This document shows, one piece after another, positions 56,477 to 64,000 of a stretch of 64,000 nt of DNA (positions within the stretch are counted from its first letter, which is position 1; each line of letters starts with the position of its first letter). The notes under the pieces were generated by a model. It searched no databases, had not been told where the DNA came from, and saw nothing but the letters and a program-made list of their open reading frames with translations. Source of the DNA: Acidiferrobacterales bacterium. GTDB lineage: Bacteria; Pseudomonadota; Gammaproteobacteria; Arenicellales; JAJDZL01. A program made the position numbers and the translations under genes. The stretch covers positions 81,683 through 145,682 of the forward strand of contig JAPPIB010000050.1 of NCBI GenBank assembly GCA_028820695.1. The letters are read 5' to 3'.

Positions 56477-57493
56477 CTATGACATCTGCAATCTCAAAAC
56501 CAGCTTGTGCAGGGGCTCGAGTTCCCTGTACTTGCCACTGACTGATTCCAGATAATTCATCACGGTTGGAATATCGTCAAGGAACTTTCGTTTCCCGTCC
56601 CTGTAACACAGCCGTGAAAATATTCCCGCAACCTTGATATGCCGTTGAATTCCCATCCAGTCGAACCACTCGATGAACTGGTCCGGTTCGAAGTCGATTG
56701 ACATGCCGGACTGTTCTGCTTTTTTGAGATAAAGGTGAATCCATTGCTTTAGCTTGTAGTTGGGCCAGACAATGTAACAGTCTCGCAACAAGGACATCAG
56801 ATCGTAACTGATCGGTCCCAAAACAGCATCCTGAAAGTCAATGATGCCGGGATTGTGATCGTCGGTAAACATCAGGTTTCGGGAATGATAGTCAAGATGC
56901 ACCCAGACTCTCGGCTGTTCCAATGCCTTGCTGGTAAGAATGCCAAACGTGTGCTCAAGGACATCTGAGATTTCGTCTGTAATCTCTTGGTTTTTGTGTT
57001 GCGGGAGATACCAGTCGCGGAACAGATCCATCTCTTTGTTCAGTAATCTTGCATCGTATGGTGGCAGGAAATCGGGCTCCGACGAAGTCGCCAGTTGCAA
57101 CTGAATCAGCGCATCGATTGCTTCCGTGTACAATGTATCTGCATTGGAAAGGGTTAATATGTCGAGATAGGTCGTGCTTCCAAAGTCTAAAATTAATGCA
57201 AATCCCTTTTCTTTGCTCCACTCAAATATTTTTGGAACGTTGATACCAGATTTCAGAAATTTCGTTGCTATCTTGACGAACACCTCGATGTCCATGTGCT
57301 CAATTGGGGCGTCCATCGCGATATATGAGCGCGTAGCGTGGACAATGCGGAAGTACCGACGGAAACTGGCATCTTCGGAAGCGAACTGAATTGAACTGAT
57401 GTCTCCCTCCAGAACATCGGAAAGCCAGGCGATGAGTTCTTTGATTCGATCGTCGCTTTCACAGAGGTGTTTCAGGCTCTCGTTGGTGGCCAT
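56477..57493 (-). CDS. amgK: N-acetylmuramate / N-acetylglucosamine anomeric kinase
   Basis: A 338-residue aminoglycoside-phosphotransferase-fold kinase. VHLDYHSRNLMF carries the catalytic Asp and Asn and IIDFQDAVLGPISYDL the metal Asp. It matches AmgK, which phosphorylates MurNAc at C1 for MurU. Divergent from lptD with only 57-75 bases between starts, so the promoters overlap. Confidence 0.92.
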   Translation of the reverse strand: MATNESLKHLCESDDRIKELIAWLSDVLEGDISSIQFASEDASFRRYFRIVHATRSYIAMDAPIEHMDIEVFVKIATKFLKSGINVPKIFEWSKEKGFALILDFGSTTYLDILTLSNADTLYTEAIDALIQLQLATSSEPDFLPPYDARLLNKEMDLFRDWYLPQHKNQEITDEISDVLEHTFGILTSKALEQPRVWVHLDYHSRNLMFTDDHNPGIIDFQDAVLGPISYDLMSLLRDCYIVWPNYKLKQWIHLYLKKAEQSGMSIDFEPDQFIEWFDWMGIQRHIKVAGIFSRLCYRDGKRKFLDDIPTVMNYLESVSGKYRELEPLHKLVLRLQMS

Positions 57494-57549
57494 GGAGATC
57501 GGATTGCGTAAGGTGGATTCGGGTTATGCGGTATAGGCAAACTAGAGCC

Positions 57550-59997
57550 ATGTTTGGCGTGGATCCCATGCAATGGATCAAACTGTGTTTGATTATATTT
57601 GCAATCGGTCTGTCCGAGTCGGCTGTATCCGAGCAGGTGCCAGAGCCGAAGGCTGAGCAATGTCTGGCAGTTGTAGCGGTCGACCCCAATGGAGACCTTC
57701 GGCCCTTGTCCGATTCTGAAGTCGAATTAATCGCAAACTCAGTCACTGTGAATGACGAGACACTGGAACTCTCCGGCAACGTAGTACTGCGCGACAATGG
57801 TCGCACAATCAATTCTGAGCAAATGTCCTACAACCGGGAAACCAACATGGTTCGCACGACAGATAAGACGACCATTTCCGAGCGAGGCTCCCAAATATCG
57901 GGTGATGATTTCGTAATCGACCAAGCCCGCGATGCCCTCACGGGCAGTAATGTCGAATTCGTGTTGTTTTCCATTGACGCAGCCGGTGAGGATGCTCCCG
58001 TCCTGACAGTTCGAGGTACAGCTGAAACTCTGCAAGCTGACGATGGGTTGTGGAAAATGGATGAAGTCTCAGCCACTCATTGTCCCGATGGTGTTGACGA
58101 TGTATACGTCATGGCAACTGAAATCGAGTTGAATTCCGACACCAGGCAGGGCAGGGCAAAAGGTGCGGTATTGATGATTCTGGACAAGCCGGTATTTTAT
58201 TCGCCGATTCTGGGGTTTCCGCTGGGAAGCGAACGGTTAAGCGGTTTCCTGTTTCCTTCCATCGGCTATCGCAGTGGTCACGGCGCGATTATCAAGGCTC
58301 CGTATTATTTCAATTTGGCGCCGAACTATGATGCGACAGTCAGTACGAATGTGTTATCCAAACGAGGCCTTCAAATGGAGGGCGAATTTCGGTATTTGGG
58401 TATGTACTCGGACACGATGCTACGCGCTGAGTTTCTACCCAGGGACAATCGCGGGATTCCGCCCAAAATGGGCGATAAATCCAATGCCAACGGCGATGGG
58501 GGGTCCGAAAGCGAAGGCAATGTAGAGCCCGAAAATGGAGCCGATGACAATTCCAAACCCAAAGTCAGTCACAATCCGAGTAAGGAAAAACGTTATGCCG
58601 CGCAACTGAAATCCAACTGGTTCAATGGCAGCAATCTGTATTCAAAGTTGGATTTCCGATGGGTTTCCGATGATACCTATACGAACGATTTCTCGACATT
58701 ATTCGGCAGTGACGACAAATACCTCCAACGCAGCGTGGAAGCCGGTGCCTTCGGAGACCAATACAGGTTCTCGTTCGGAGCGGATCAGTACGTTATCGCC
58801 AAACCGATGGATGATGAGTCCGAGCGGACACATAATAGGGTTCCGTGGGCGACCTATGATCATTCGATTCCTTTCGGTAACTCACTGAACCTGGACTTGG
58901 GATTGTCTGTGGACCGATTCCGTCACAAAACCAAGTTTTCGGCAACCCGATATCGAACGGATTCAGCGATCGGATATTCAGTTGATAAGGACTTCGGTCG
59001 GTTCGACACCCGGGCCGGTGCTGAAACTATCGAATACCACAAACAATCCAACGTACCAAAGGATGACGACAGTCGTTACACGATTTCGTCCAAGTATTTC
59101 GAGGCGGATGGACGGCTGTTTTTTGATCGGAACGTTCAAAAAGACGGGGACGTGCAGTTATGGACGATCGAACCGCGCATGAAGTTCACTTCAACACCGA
59201 GAAAAAGTCAGGAGAAAATACCCATCTTTGACACCACCATCCGGACGATTGATGTTTACGACGACTTGTTTGAGTCCAAGCCCTATGTCGGAGGGGACCG
59301 GGTCAGGGATATGGAACAGTTGAGTCTGGGTGTGTCATTCACCATGAACGGAGGCTCGGACTACCAGAATATCAGGAAGTTCGGGATAGGACGGATATTT
59401 TATTCAAGTGATCGAACGCCGAAACTGACCGAATCAGATGACTCTGACATGACCGAAATGGATGACCCTGATCCCGATTCAAATGGTCCTGAGATGACCG
59501 AATCAGATGACCCTGATCCCGATTCAAATGGTCCTGAGATGATCGAATCAGATGAACCTGACACTGAATCGGACAAGTCCGACATCTTTCTGGGCATGAA
59601 TCTCATTGATGCTCGATGGCAGGTTGACTATGGAATGCTATACGACGACAAAAATGATGAGATCACTCAGAGTACATTGAAACTGTCCCGGAAGTTTCTC
59701 GACGATGCCAAGTTCAGTACAGTGTATCGTTTCAAGAGGTATGACTATCAGCAGATTGATGCCGATGAGCAGATTGGAGCGTTGCTTGACCTGCCATTGA
59801 AATCCGGGTGGCGGTCGAAATTTCTTGTGATTGAATCCGTAAGGGACCATGAATTGAAAAAAGCGCTCTGGCAGATGGATTATTATTCATGCTGTCTGAA
59901 TCTCGGATTCCAGGTCGTCCGGGAACGGGAAGCTAACAACAAACTTGACTACTCGTTTAAGTTGCTTATTGCCATCGATAGTTTCAACTTTAATTGA
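57550..59997 (+). CDS. lptD: LPS-assembly protein LptD
   Basis: An 815-residue outer-membrane LptD, which inserts lipopolysaccharide into the outer leaflet with LptE. A signal peptide (QWKIKLC-like start, IKLCLIIFAIGLSESAV), an N-terminal OstA domain (GNVVLRDNGRTINSEQMSYN) and the barrel follow. The four disulfide Cys are present: Cys38 (AEQC), Cys178 (ATHCPDG), and Cys781-Cys782 (YYSCCLNLGFQ). Two acidic low-complexity inserts, near 58476-58590 and 59430-59580, are unusual. Start could also be 57526 or 57568; 57568 gives the tidiest signal peptide. Confidence 0.94.
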   Translation: MFGVDPMQWIKLCLIIFAIGLSESAVSEQVPEPKAEQCLAVVAVDPNGDLRPLSDSEVELIANSVTVNDETLELSGNVVLRDNGRTINSEQMSYNRETNMVRTTDKTTISERGSQISGDDFVIDQARDALTGSNVEFVLFSIDAAGEDAPVLTVRGTAETLQADDGLWKMDEVSATHCPDGVDDVYVMATEIELNSDTRQGRAKGAVLMILDKPVFYSPILGFPLGSERLSGFLFPSIGYRSGHGAIIKAPYYFNLAPNYDATVSTNVLSKRGLQMEGEFRYLGMYSDTMLRAEFLPRDNRGIPPKMGDKSNANGDGGSESEGNVEPENGADDNSKPKVSHNPSKEKRYAAQLKSNWFNGSNLYSKLDFRWVSDDTYTNDFSTLFGSDDKYLQRSVEAGAFGDQYRFSFGADQYVIAKPMDDESERTHNRVPWATYDHSIPFGNSLNLDLGLSVDRFRHKTKFSATRYRTDSAIGYSVDKDFGRFDTRAGAETIEYHKQSNVPKDDDSRYTISSKYFEADGRLFFDRNVQKDGDVQLWTIEPRMKFTSTPRKSQEKIPIFDTTIRTIDVYDDLFESKPYVGGDRVRDMEQLSLGVSFTMNGGSDYQNIRKFGIGRIFYSSDRTPKLTESDDSDMTEMDDPDPDSNGPEMTESDDPDPDSNGPEMIESDEPDTESDKSDIFLGMNLIDARWQVDYGMLYDDKNDEITQSTLKLSRKFLDDAKFSTVYRFKRYDYQQIDADEQIGALLDLPLKSGWRSKFLVIESVRDHELKKALWQMDYYSCCLNLGFQVVREREANNKLDYSFKLLIAIDSFNFN
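59461..59550 (+). repeat. 45-bp in-frame tandem repeat inside lptD
   Basis: Two copies, 59461-59505 and 59506-59550, differ at one base. Each codes for DDPDPDSNGPEMTES-like residues, with partial degenerate copies on both sides. The unit length is a multiple of three, so the reading frame is kept. Confidence 0.9.
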
Positions 59998-60093
59998 CCG
60001 CGACTGGCAAGGCACACCAGTTGACGGAGTTCCATTTGATCGGGCAGACTCAGTGATGCTGAGAAAATCGTTACATGCAGTTGCAGGAGGAAT

Positions 60094-61419
60094 ATGTTGA
60101 TCGCGCGAATGGGGACAGTGTGGGTTAGATCCTTGTCAGTCAGTGCAGTCGTGGCGCTGTCGCTGGCAATCTCTTCAGTTTGGGGCCAGTCGGACTCGTT
60201 AGACCGAATCGTGGTCACGGTCAATGGCGATCCGATTACAGAGACGGATATCGAAAGGCGGATCAGGTTACTGAATTTCGACGTGAGGCAGGCCGGCGGT
60301 TCGGACTTGGCTGACGATGTTGTCAGGCCTCAGGCGATTGAGACAGAGATCTCACAATTGCTGAAACGCCAGGAGGCGAGTTTTCTGAACATTCATGTCT
60401 TTGGCGAGGAGATTTCAAATCGGCTGGAACAGTTAAGCAGTCAGAACAATGTTCCAGTGGATGAATTTCTGTCTCACTTCGAGAGCCAGGGATTGACGCT
60501 TGGTGACATAAGGCTCAGTGTAGGCGAAGGACTGATGGACGAGAAATTGACACAGTTGGTCTTCATGCGTCGGATTGAGGTCAGGGAGGACGAGATCGAT
60601 CGTTACCTGAGTGCCAATCAGTCGGAATTTGAGGGTGGTGAACAGTACGATCTGTCGGTTATTGTCATTCCGGATAGCAATCAGATGAGTTTTGCGGCCA
60701 GAGCGGAATATCGCCAGCTCTCCAATGAGATCGAAGGTGCCATCAAATCAGGAATCGATTTCCGTCGGATAACGGATGGCGCTTTGCATATTGAGGGAGT
60801 TGAAGCAGGAAATCTGGGCTGGATTCCGGTCAATGGCATAGCACCTGAAGTTCTGGCGGCAGTATCCAAAGTCCGGGTGGGTGAAGTCGTCGGGCCAATC
60901 AAGACGGCTGACCGCATCGTATTTGCCGCGGTAAACAACCATACTACGTCGGGTCTGATTGATTTGCCGCAAATCAGGGAGTTTCATCTCGCGAGAATAG
61001 TTCTTCATGCGAGTAACGAGGCTGGACTGGCAGTGGTTGCCGAGCAGCTGGCGGATTTGCGTCGAACGATTGTTGATGGCGCCGACTTCGGTTCGATGGC
61101 GAAATTGTATTCGAATGATTCCACGACCCGATTCGACGGCGGCGATATGGGATGGGTCACTGAGGACAATATGCCATTTGAGTACCTTGAGTTGCTGCAG
61201 ACCATGCAACCAGGCGATCTGTCACCGGTACAGACTTTTGCCAACAACGTCTATATCCTTCAGTTGCGGGGGTTTAGAATCGGCTCGGCGGAGGTCAGCA
61301 AGAGAAGTGTGGTACGCGACAGACTGCGCAATGTGAAGCTGCGCAAGGAGTCTGCCGAGTGGGTTGATCAATTAAGGGCGACTGCCGCGATCAAGTATCG
61401 AAAGACTTTCGGAAGCTGA
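60094..61419 (+). CDS. surA: Periplasmic chaperone / peptidyl-prolyl isomerase SurA
   Basis: A 441-residue SurA. A signal peptide (LSVSAVVALSLAISSVWGQS) is followed by the N-terminal chaperone module with VNGDPITETDIERRIR, then two parvulin domains: one around residues 185-290 (DLSVIVIPDS, GNLGWIPVNGIAPEV) and a second around 300-400 (FHLARIVLHAS, GGDMGWVTEDNMPFEY). SurA escorts outer-membrane proteins including LptD. A strong AGGAGG precedes the ATG; it lies 96 bases after lptD, the conserved lptD-surA pair. Confidence 0.95.
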   Translation: MLIARMGTVWVRSLSVSAVVALSLAISSVWGQSDSLDRIVVTVNGDPITETDIERRIRLLNFDVRQAGGSDLADDVVRPQAIETEISQLLKRQEASFLNIHVFGEEISNRLEQLSSQNNVPVDEFLSHFESQGLTLGDIRLSVGEGLMDEKLTQLVFMRRIEVREDEIDRYLSANQSEFEGGEQYDLSVIVIPDSNQMSFAARAEYRQLSNEIEGAIKSGIDFRRITDGALHIEGVEAGNLGWIPVNGIAPEVLAAVSKVRVGEVVGPIKTADRIVFAAVNNHTTSGLIDLPQIREFHLARIVLHASNEAGLAVVAEQLADLRRTIVDGADFGSMAKLYSNDSTTRFDGGDMGWVTEDNMPFEYLELLQTMQPGDLSPVQTFANNVYILQLRGFRIGSAEVSKRSVVRDRLRNVKLRKESAEWVDQLRATAAIKYRKTFGS

Positions 61420-61726
61420 CTTTCTTTCCGGCTGGCCTTGCTTGAGTCCGCGGACGATCAGACATCGTCCATGTTCCCAAAGGAGACGGATGACAGGCCG
61501 GACAGGAAAACATTTCGCTCGTTGCAATCTCGCACGCATGGCTCGGTGAACCGGTCATATAGAGACCCTGCACAAATCTGTTCCCGGCTTCTGCCTGCGA
61601 AACCAACATAATATTTCAGCTGCGAGCTGTCTGCGCCCGACAAGGACAGAACTTTTTTTGCGTATAGGGTTATGCTGTATAGTTATTGCGCATACGAAAC
61701 TCACACTTCGACGAAGGATTGTCTTC
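61420..61726. other. Non-coding region before gdh (307 bases)
   Basis: No gene recognised between surA and the dehydrogenase gene. A TATAGT is at 61678-61683 without a matching -35. The region should carry the surA terminator and gdh promoter, but neither is clear. Confidence 0.35.
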
Positions 61727-64000
61727 ATGTCAATTTTGCATTCCAAGCAAACTGAGGCGCTGATCAAGCGAATGACCAACGATGAAGTTGGCACTTCAAC
61801 CGATGATATTCCCTATTTTCCTGATTTCATCAATCACTACTATTACGGAGTACCGTATGAGGACCTGAGCAACAGGGATCTATTTGATCTGAAGGGTGCG
61901 GCTCTTGCCCATATCAATCTCGGAAGGAAACGAAAAGCGGAGCAGCCGAACATAAGAATCTATGTTCCGGATGTCGAGCGCGACGGATGGCGATCAGAGC
62001 ACGCGGTGCTTGAGGTCGTCACGACCGACCGCCCCTTCTTGGTCGACTCCATATCTAACGTATTGAGCCAGATGGGTTTGCGAAAGCAATTGTCGGTTCA
62101 TCCCGTCTATTTCGCGAAACGCGACAAAAACGGAGTTCTTCAATCCATTTCCTCCCCACTCACTGCGAGTGGTCTGAAGGGAATCTTCGAGTCGTTTCTG
62201 CATTTCGAATTTGACAAGCCTGCCGATGACAGGGAATTCTCAAGACTCCGCAGTCTGCTGCTGAAAACATTCGATAGCATTGAGCTGGCGGTTGAGGATT
62301 GGTCCGCCATGCGCCAACGCGCCACAGACACCGCCGAAAATATCCGCGCTGCCGATGGCAAACACGGTGATTCAGACCTGACGGACTATCCGGAATTCAG
62401 CGAATGGCTGAATGATGGCAATTTCACTTTTCTCGGGTATTGCGAGCTGTCGTTCGGCAAAGGCGGAAGTGTCACGCTGGACAAGAAGTCGGTATTGGGA
62501 TGGCTGAAATCGATTGACAATATTGATCAGATTTTCCCGATCGGAGACCTGGCATCCATGATTGAGAATCCTTCATTGCTGGTCACCAAGGCCGACGCGC
62601 CATCTCCGATTCATCGGGTCGACAATATGGACCTGATCGTATTTCCCAATCTGTCCGCGGCAGGCGAGTGTACGGGGTTGCGACTTTTCGTCGGGTTGTT
62701 TGGTTCCACCGTTTACAACGGCAGCGCTGAACTGATTCCGGTCCTGCGTGACAAGATGAAGTATGTATTGCGCAAGAGTAGATTTTCCTCAACGACTCAC
62801 AGCCTCCGCGTGCTGACCAATATCATGGAGAACTATCCGAGAGACATGATGTTTCAAATCTCCAAGAAGGAGTTGTTCAAGGATGTCGCAGATACGCTCG
62901 AACTGCAGGAACATCTGCGGGTCAGGGTGCTGCTGCGTCGCGAGCAATACGGTCGATTTTATTGCGCTATCGTCTATGCGCCCCATGAGTTGTTCAATCG
63001 GGCACTGAGAGTCAGGATCAACGATATTCTGATGGATTCTCTCAATGGTGTTTCCTCAGAGTTCCTTTCGACGTTTTCCGGTTCAGTTCTGGCCAGGATC
63101 ACATATACGATACGCGTCGAGAAGCAATCAGTTCCGAAGCGGACGCTGCCCGAGATCCAACAGTTGGCGGAAGACGCTGCCAAAACCTGGAACAATTCGC
63201 TGTATGACGCAACAATAAAGCGCTACGGTGAGAATCGGGGACTTCGATACTACAAGAAGTACGAAGAATCATTCAGTGCGAGTTACCAGGAAGACCATTC
63301 CCCATGGGTGGCTGCGGCCGACCTGGCCAAATTTGCCGGGTTGTCTGAAAAGAGCGATTTGGCGGTGTCGTTCTACCAGCCCCTGAACCAGACGGACGGC
63401 AATAGGATTCGCCTGAGAATCTACAGTTATCGAACGCAGATTTCCCCGTCTGACAGTCTGCCTGTGCTGGAGAACATGGGTTTGCGGGTGGTCGAGGAAA
63501 AACCCTACGAGATCAAGTTGGCGGATGGAGCGTATCTGTGGCTTCATGACTATACACTTGAAGACAAGGATGATAAGGAATTGGTGGCGGATGAGCATCG
63601 GGAGAGCTTCGAGGGTGCATTCAAGAGCATATGGCGCGGACAGGCCGAGAATGACAGTTTCAATCGGCTTGTTCTGGCAGCGAAGTTGGATTGGTGGCAG
63701 GTGGTTGTTCTTCGCGCTTACAGCAAGTACCTCAAGCAGATCGGCAGTACGTTCAGTGAGTCGTACATTACCGAAACCCTGATTCGACATGTCGACATGA
63801 CATCTGACCTGATCGAGTATTTCGAGGCGATGTTCTCACCCCGCAGTTCGGCGACGGAAGACCAAAAGTCAGAATTGCTCGATAAGCTGCATACTCATCT
63901 GGACAACGTTGTCAGTCTGGACGAAGATGTGATTCTGAGAGGATATCTGAATGCGATCGCAAGCACGCTTCGCACAAATCACTACTGTAGGGATGCTTCG
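61727..64000 (+). CDS. gdhB: NAD-specific glutamate dehydrogenase, large type (partial, 3' end outside window)
   Basis: Open for 758 codons from ATG 61727 to the window edge without a stop. It is the N-terminal part of the large (about 1,600-residue) bacterial NAD-GDH, which turns glutamate into 2-oxoglutarate and ammonia. The first ACT-like domain has TTDRPFLVDSISNVLSQMG; FLHFEFDKP, FTFLGYCELSF and ILRGYLNAIASTLRTNHYCR are family segments. AAGGA lies about nine bases ahead of the ATG. The catalytic Rossmann half lies beyond the window. It would collect glutamate nitrogen from the many amine and amino-acid pathways in this window. Confidence 0.9.
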   Translation, partial: MSILHSKQTEALIKRMTNDEVGTSTDDIPYFPDFINHYYYGVPYEDLSNRDLFDLKGAALAHINLGRKRKAEQPNIRIYVPDVERDGWRSEHAVLEVVTTDRPFLVDSISNVLSQMGLRKQLSVHPVYFAKRDKNGVLQSISSPLTASGLKGIFESFLHFEFDKPADDREFSRLRSLLLKTFDSIELAVEDWSAMRQRATDTAENIRAADGKHGDSDLTDYPEFSEWLNDGNFTFLGYCELSFGKGGSVTLDKKSVLGWLKSIDNIDQIFPIGDLASMIENPSLLVTKADAPSPIHRVDNMDLIVFPNLSAAGECTGLRLFVGLFGSTVYNGSAELIPVLRDKMKYVLRKSRFSSTTHSLRVLTNIMENYPRDMMFQISKKELFKDVADTLELQEHLRVRVLLRREQYGRFYCAIVYAPHELFNRALRVRINDILMDSLNGVSSEFLSTFSGSVLARITYTIRVEKQSVPKRTLPEIQQLAEDAAKTWNNSLYDATIKRYGENRGLRYYKKYEESFSASYQEDHSPWVAAADLAKFAGLSEKSDLAVSFYQPLNQTDGNRIRLRIYSYRTQISPSDSLPVLENMGLRVVEEKPYEIKLADGAYLWLHDYTLEDKDDKELVADEHRESFEGAFKSIWRGQAENDSFNRLVLAAKLDWWQVVVLRAYSKYLKQIGSTFSESYITETLIRHVDMTSDLIEYFEAMFSPRSSATEDQKSELLDKLHTHLDNVVSLDEDVILRGYLNAIASTLRTNHYCRDAS

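Noticed and set aside
59461..59550. CRISPR-like repeat
   Set aside because: Only two adjacent copies without spacers, in frame inside lptD; a coding tandem repeat.

Overview
The window looks like a chromosome segment of a gammaproteobacterium. The evidence is gene order known from Pseudomonas-like genomes: secA-argJ-mutT, lptD-surA divergent from amgK-murU, trpG-trpD-trpC followed by an osmC-like gene, and typical gammaproteobacterial cca, orn and pyrE. Base composition looks moderate and fairly even. I cannot place it closer than class. The mix of a Mo hydroxylase, sarcosine oxidase, two Rieske oxygenases, a glutamine-synthetase-like ligase and an NAD-glutamate dehydrogenase suggests a heterotroph living on small nitrogenous organics.

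Layout. (1) 1-417: 3' part of a GNAT gene. (2) 540-9849: a complete form II 'CO dehydrogenase-like' Mo hydroxylase operon, coxG-S-L-M-D-E, two XdhC-type genes and a fused MoCo-handling/cytidylyltransferase gene; a sterol-desaturase-like membrane enzyme follows. (3) 10657-15875: a class III aminotransferase, then an ornithine-cyclodeaminase-like reductase, orn, and both subunits of aconitase X, together a probable hydroxyproline-to-proline branch. (4) 16098-19912: tRNA-Lys, an ankyrin protein, a Zn alcohol dehydrogenase with a good promoter, and an exported SGNH-like protein. (5) 19972-30165: an accessory catabolic island with an AsnC/Lrp regulator, GlnT-like ligase, Tau/Ssu-type ABC importer, alpha/beta hydrolase, Rieske oxygenase and D-2-hydroxyacid dehydrogenase on the minus strand, and a second Rieske oxygenase plus glyoxalase-like protein on the plus strand. 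(6) 30205-34575: a LolD/FtsX-type ABC system with an AttH/CrtC-like lipocalin. (7) 34920-36657: class V aminotransferase and an exported Cache protein.

(8) 37166-48320: secA-argJ-mutT running directly into heterotetrameric sarcosine oxidase soxBDAG, a HAD hydrolase and a glutamine amidotransferase broken by a one-base frameshift. (9) 48388-51721: a small membrane protein, cca, an NDUFA9-like NAD(P)-binding protein and pyrE. (10) 51722-52930: a non-coding stretch with a 13-bp inverted repeat and a decayed IS110-family transposase. (11) 52933-55786: trpG, trpD, trpC, osmC. (12) 55769-61419: murU-amgK (peptidoglycan recycling) divergent from lptD-surA (outer-membrane assembly). (13) 61727 to the end: 5' part of a large NAD-dependent glutamate dehydrogenase.

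The best candidate for an undescribed system is the 20-30 kb island. It combines a glutamine-synthetase-like ligase, a taurine-type importer and two different Rieske oxygenase alpha subunits: one has the Asp of aromatic-ring oxygenases at the bridging position, the other the Glu seen in quaternary-amine monooxygenases. This suggests oxidative breakdown of an imported amine or amide. No CRISPR array, prophage or defence island was seen.
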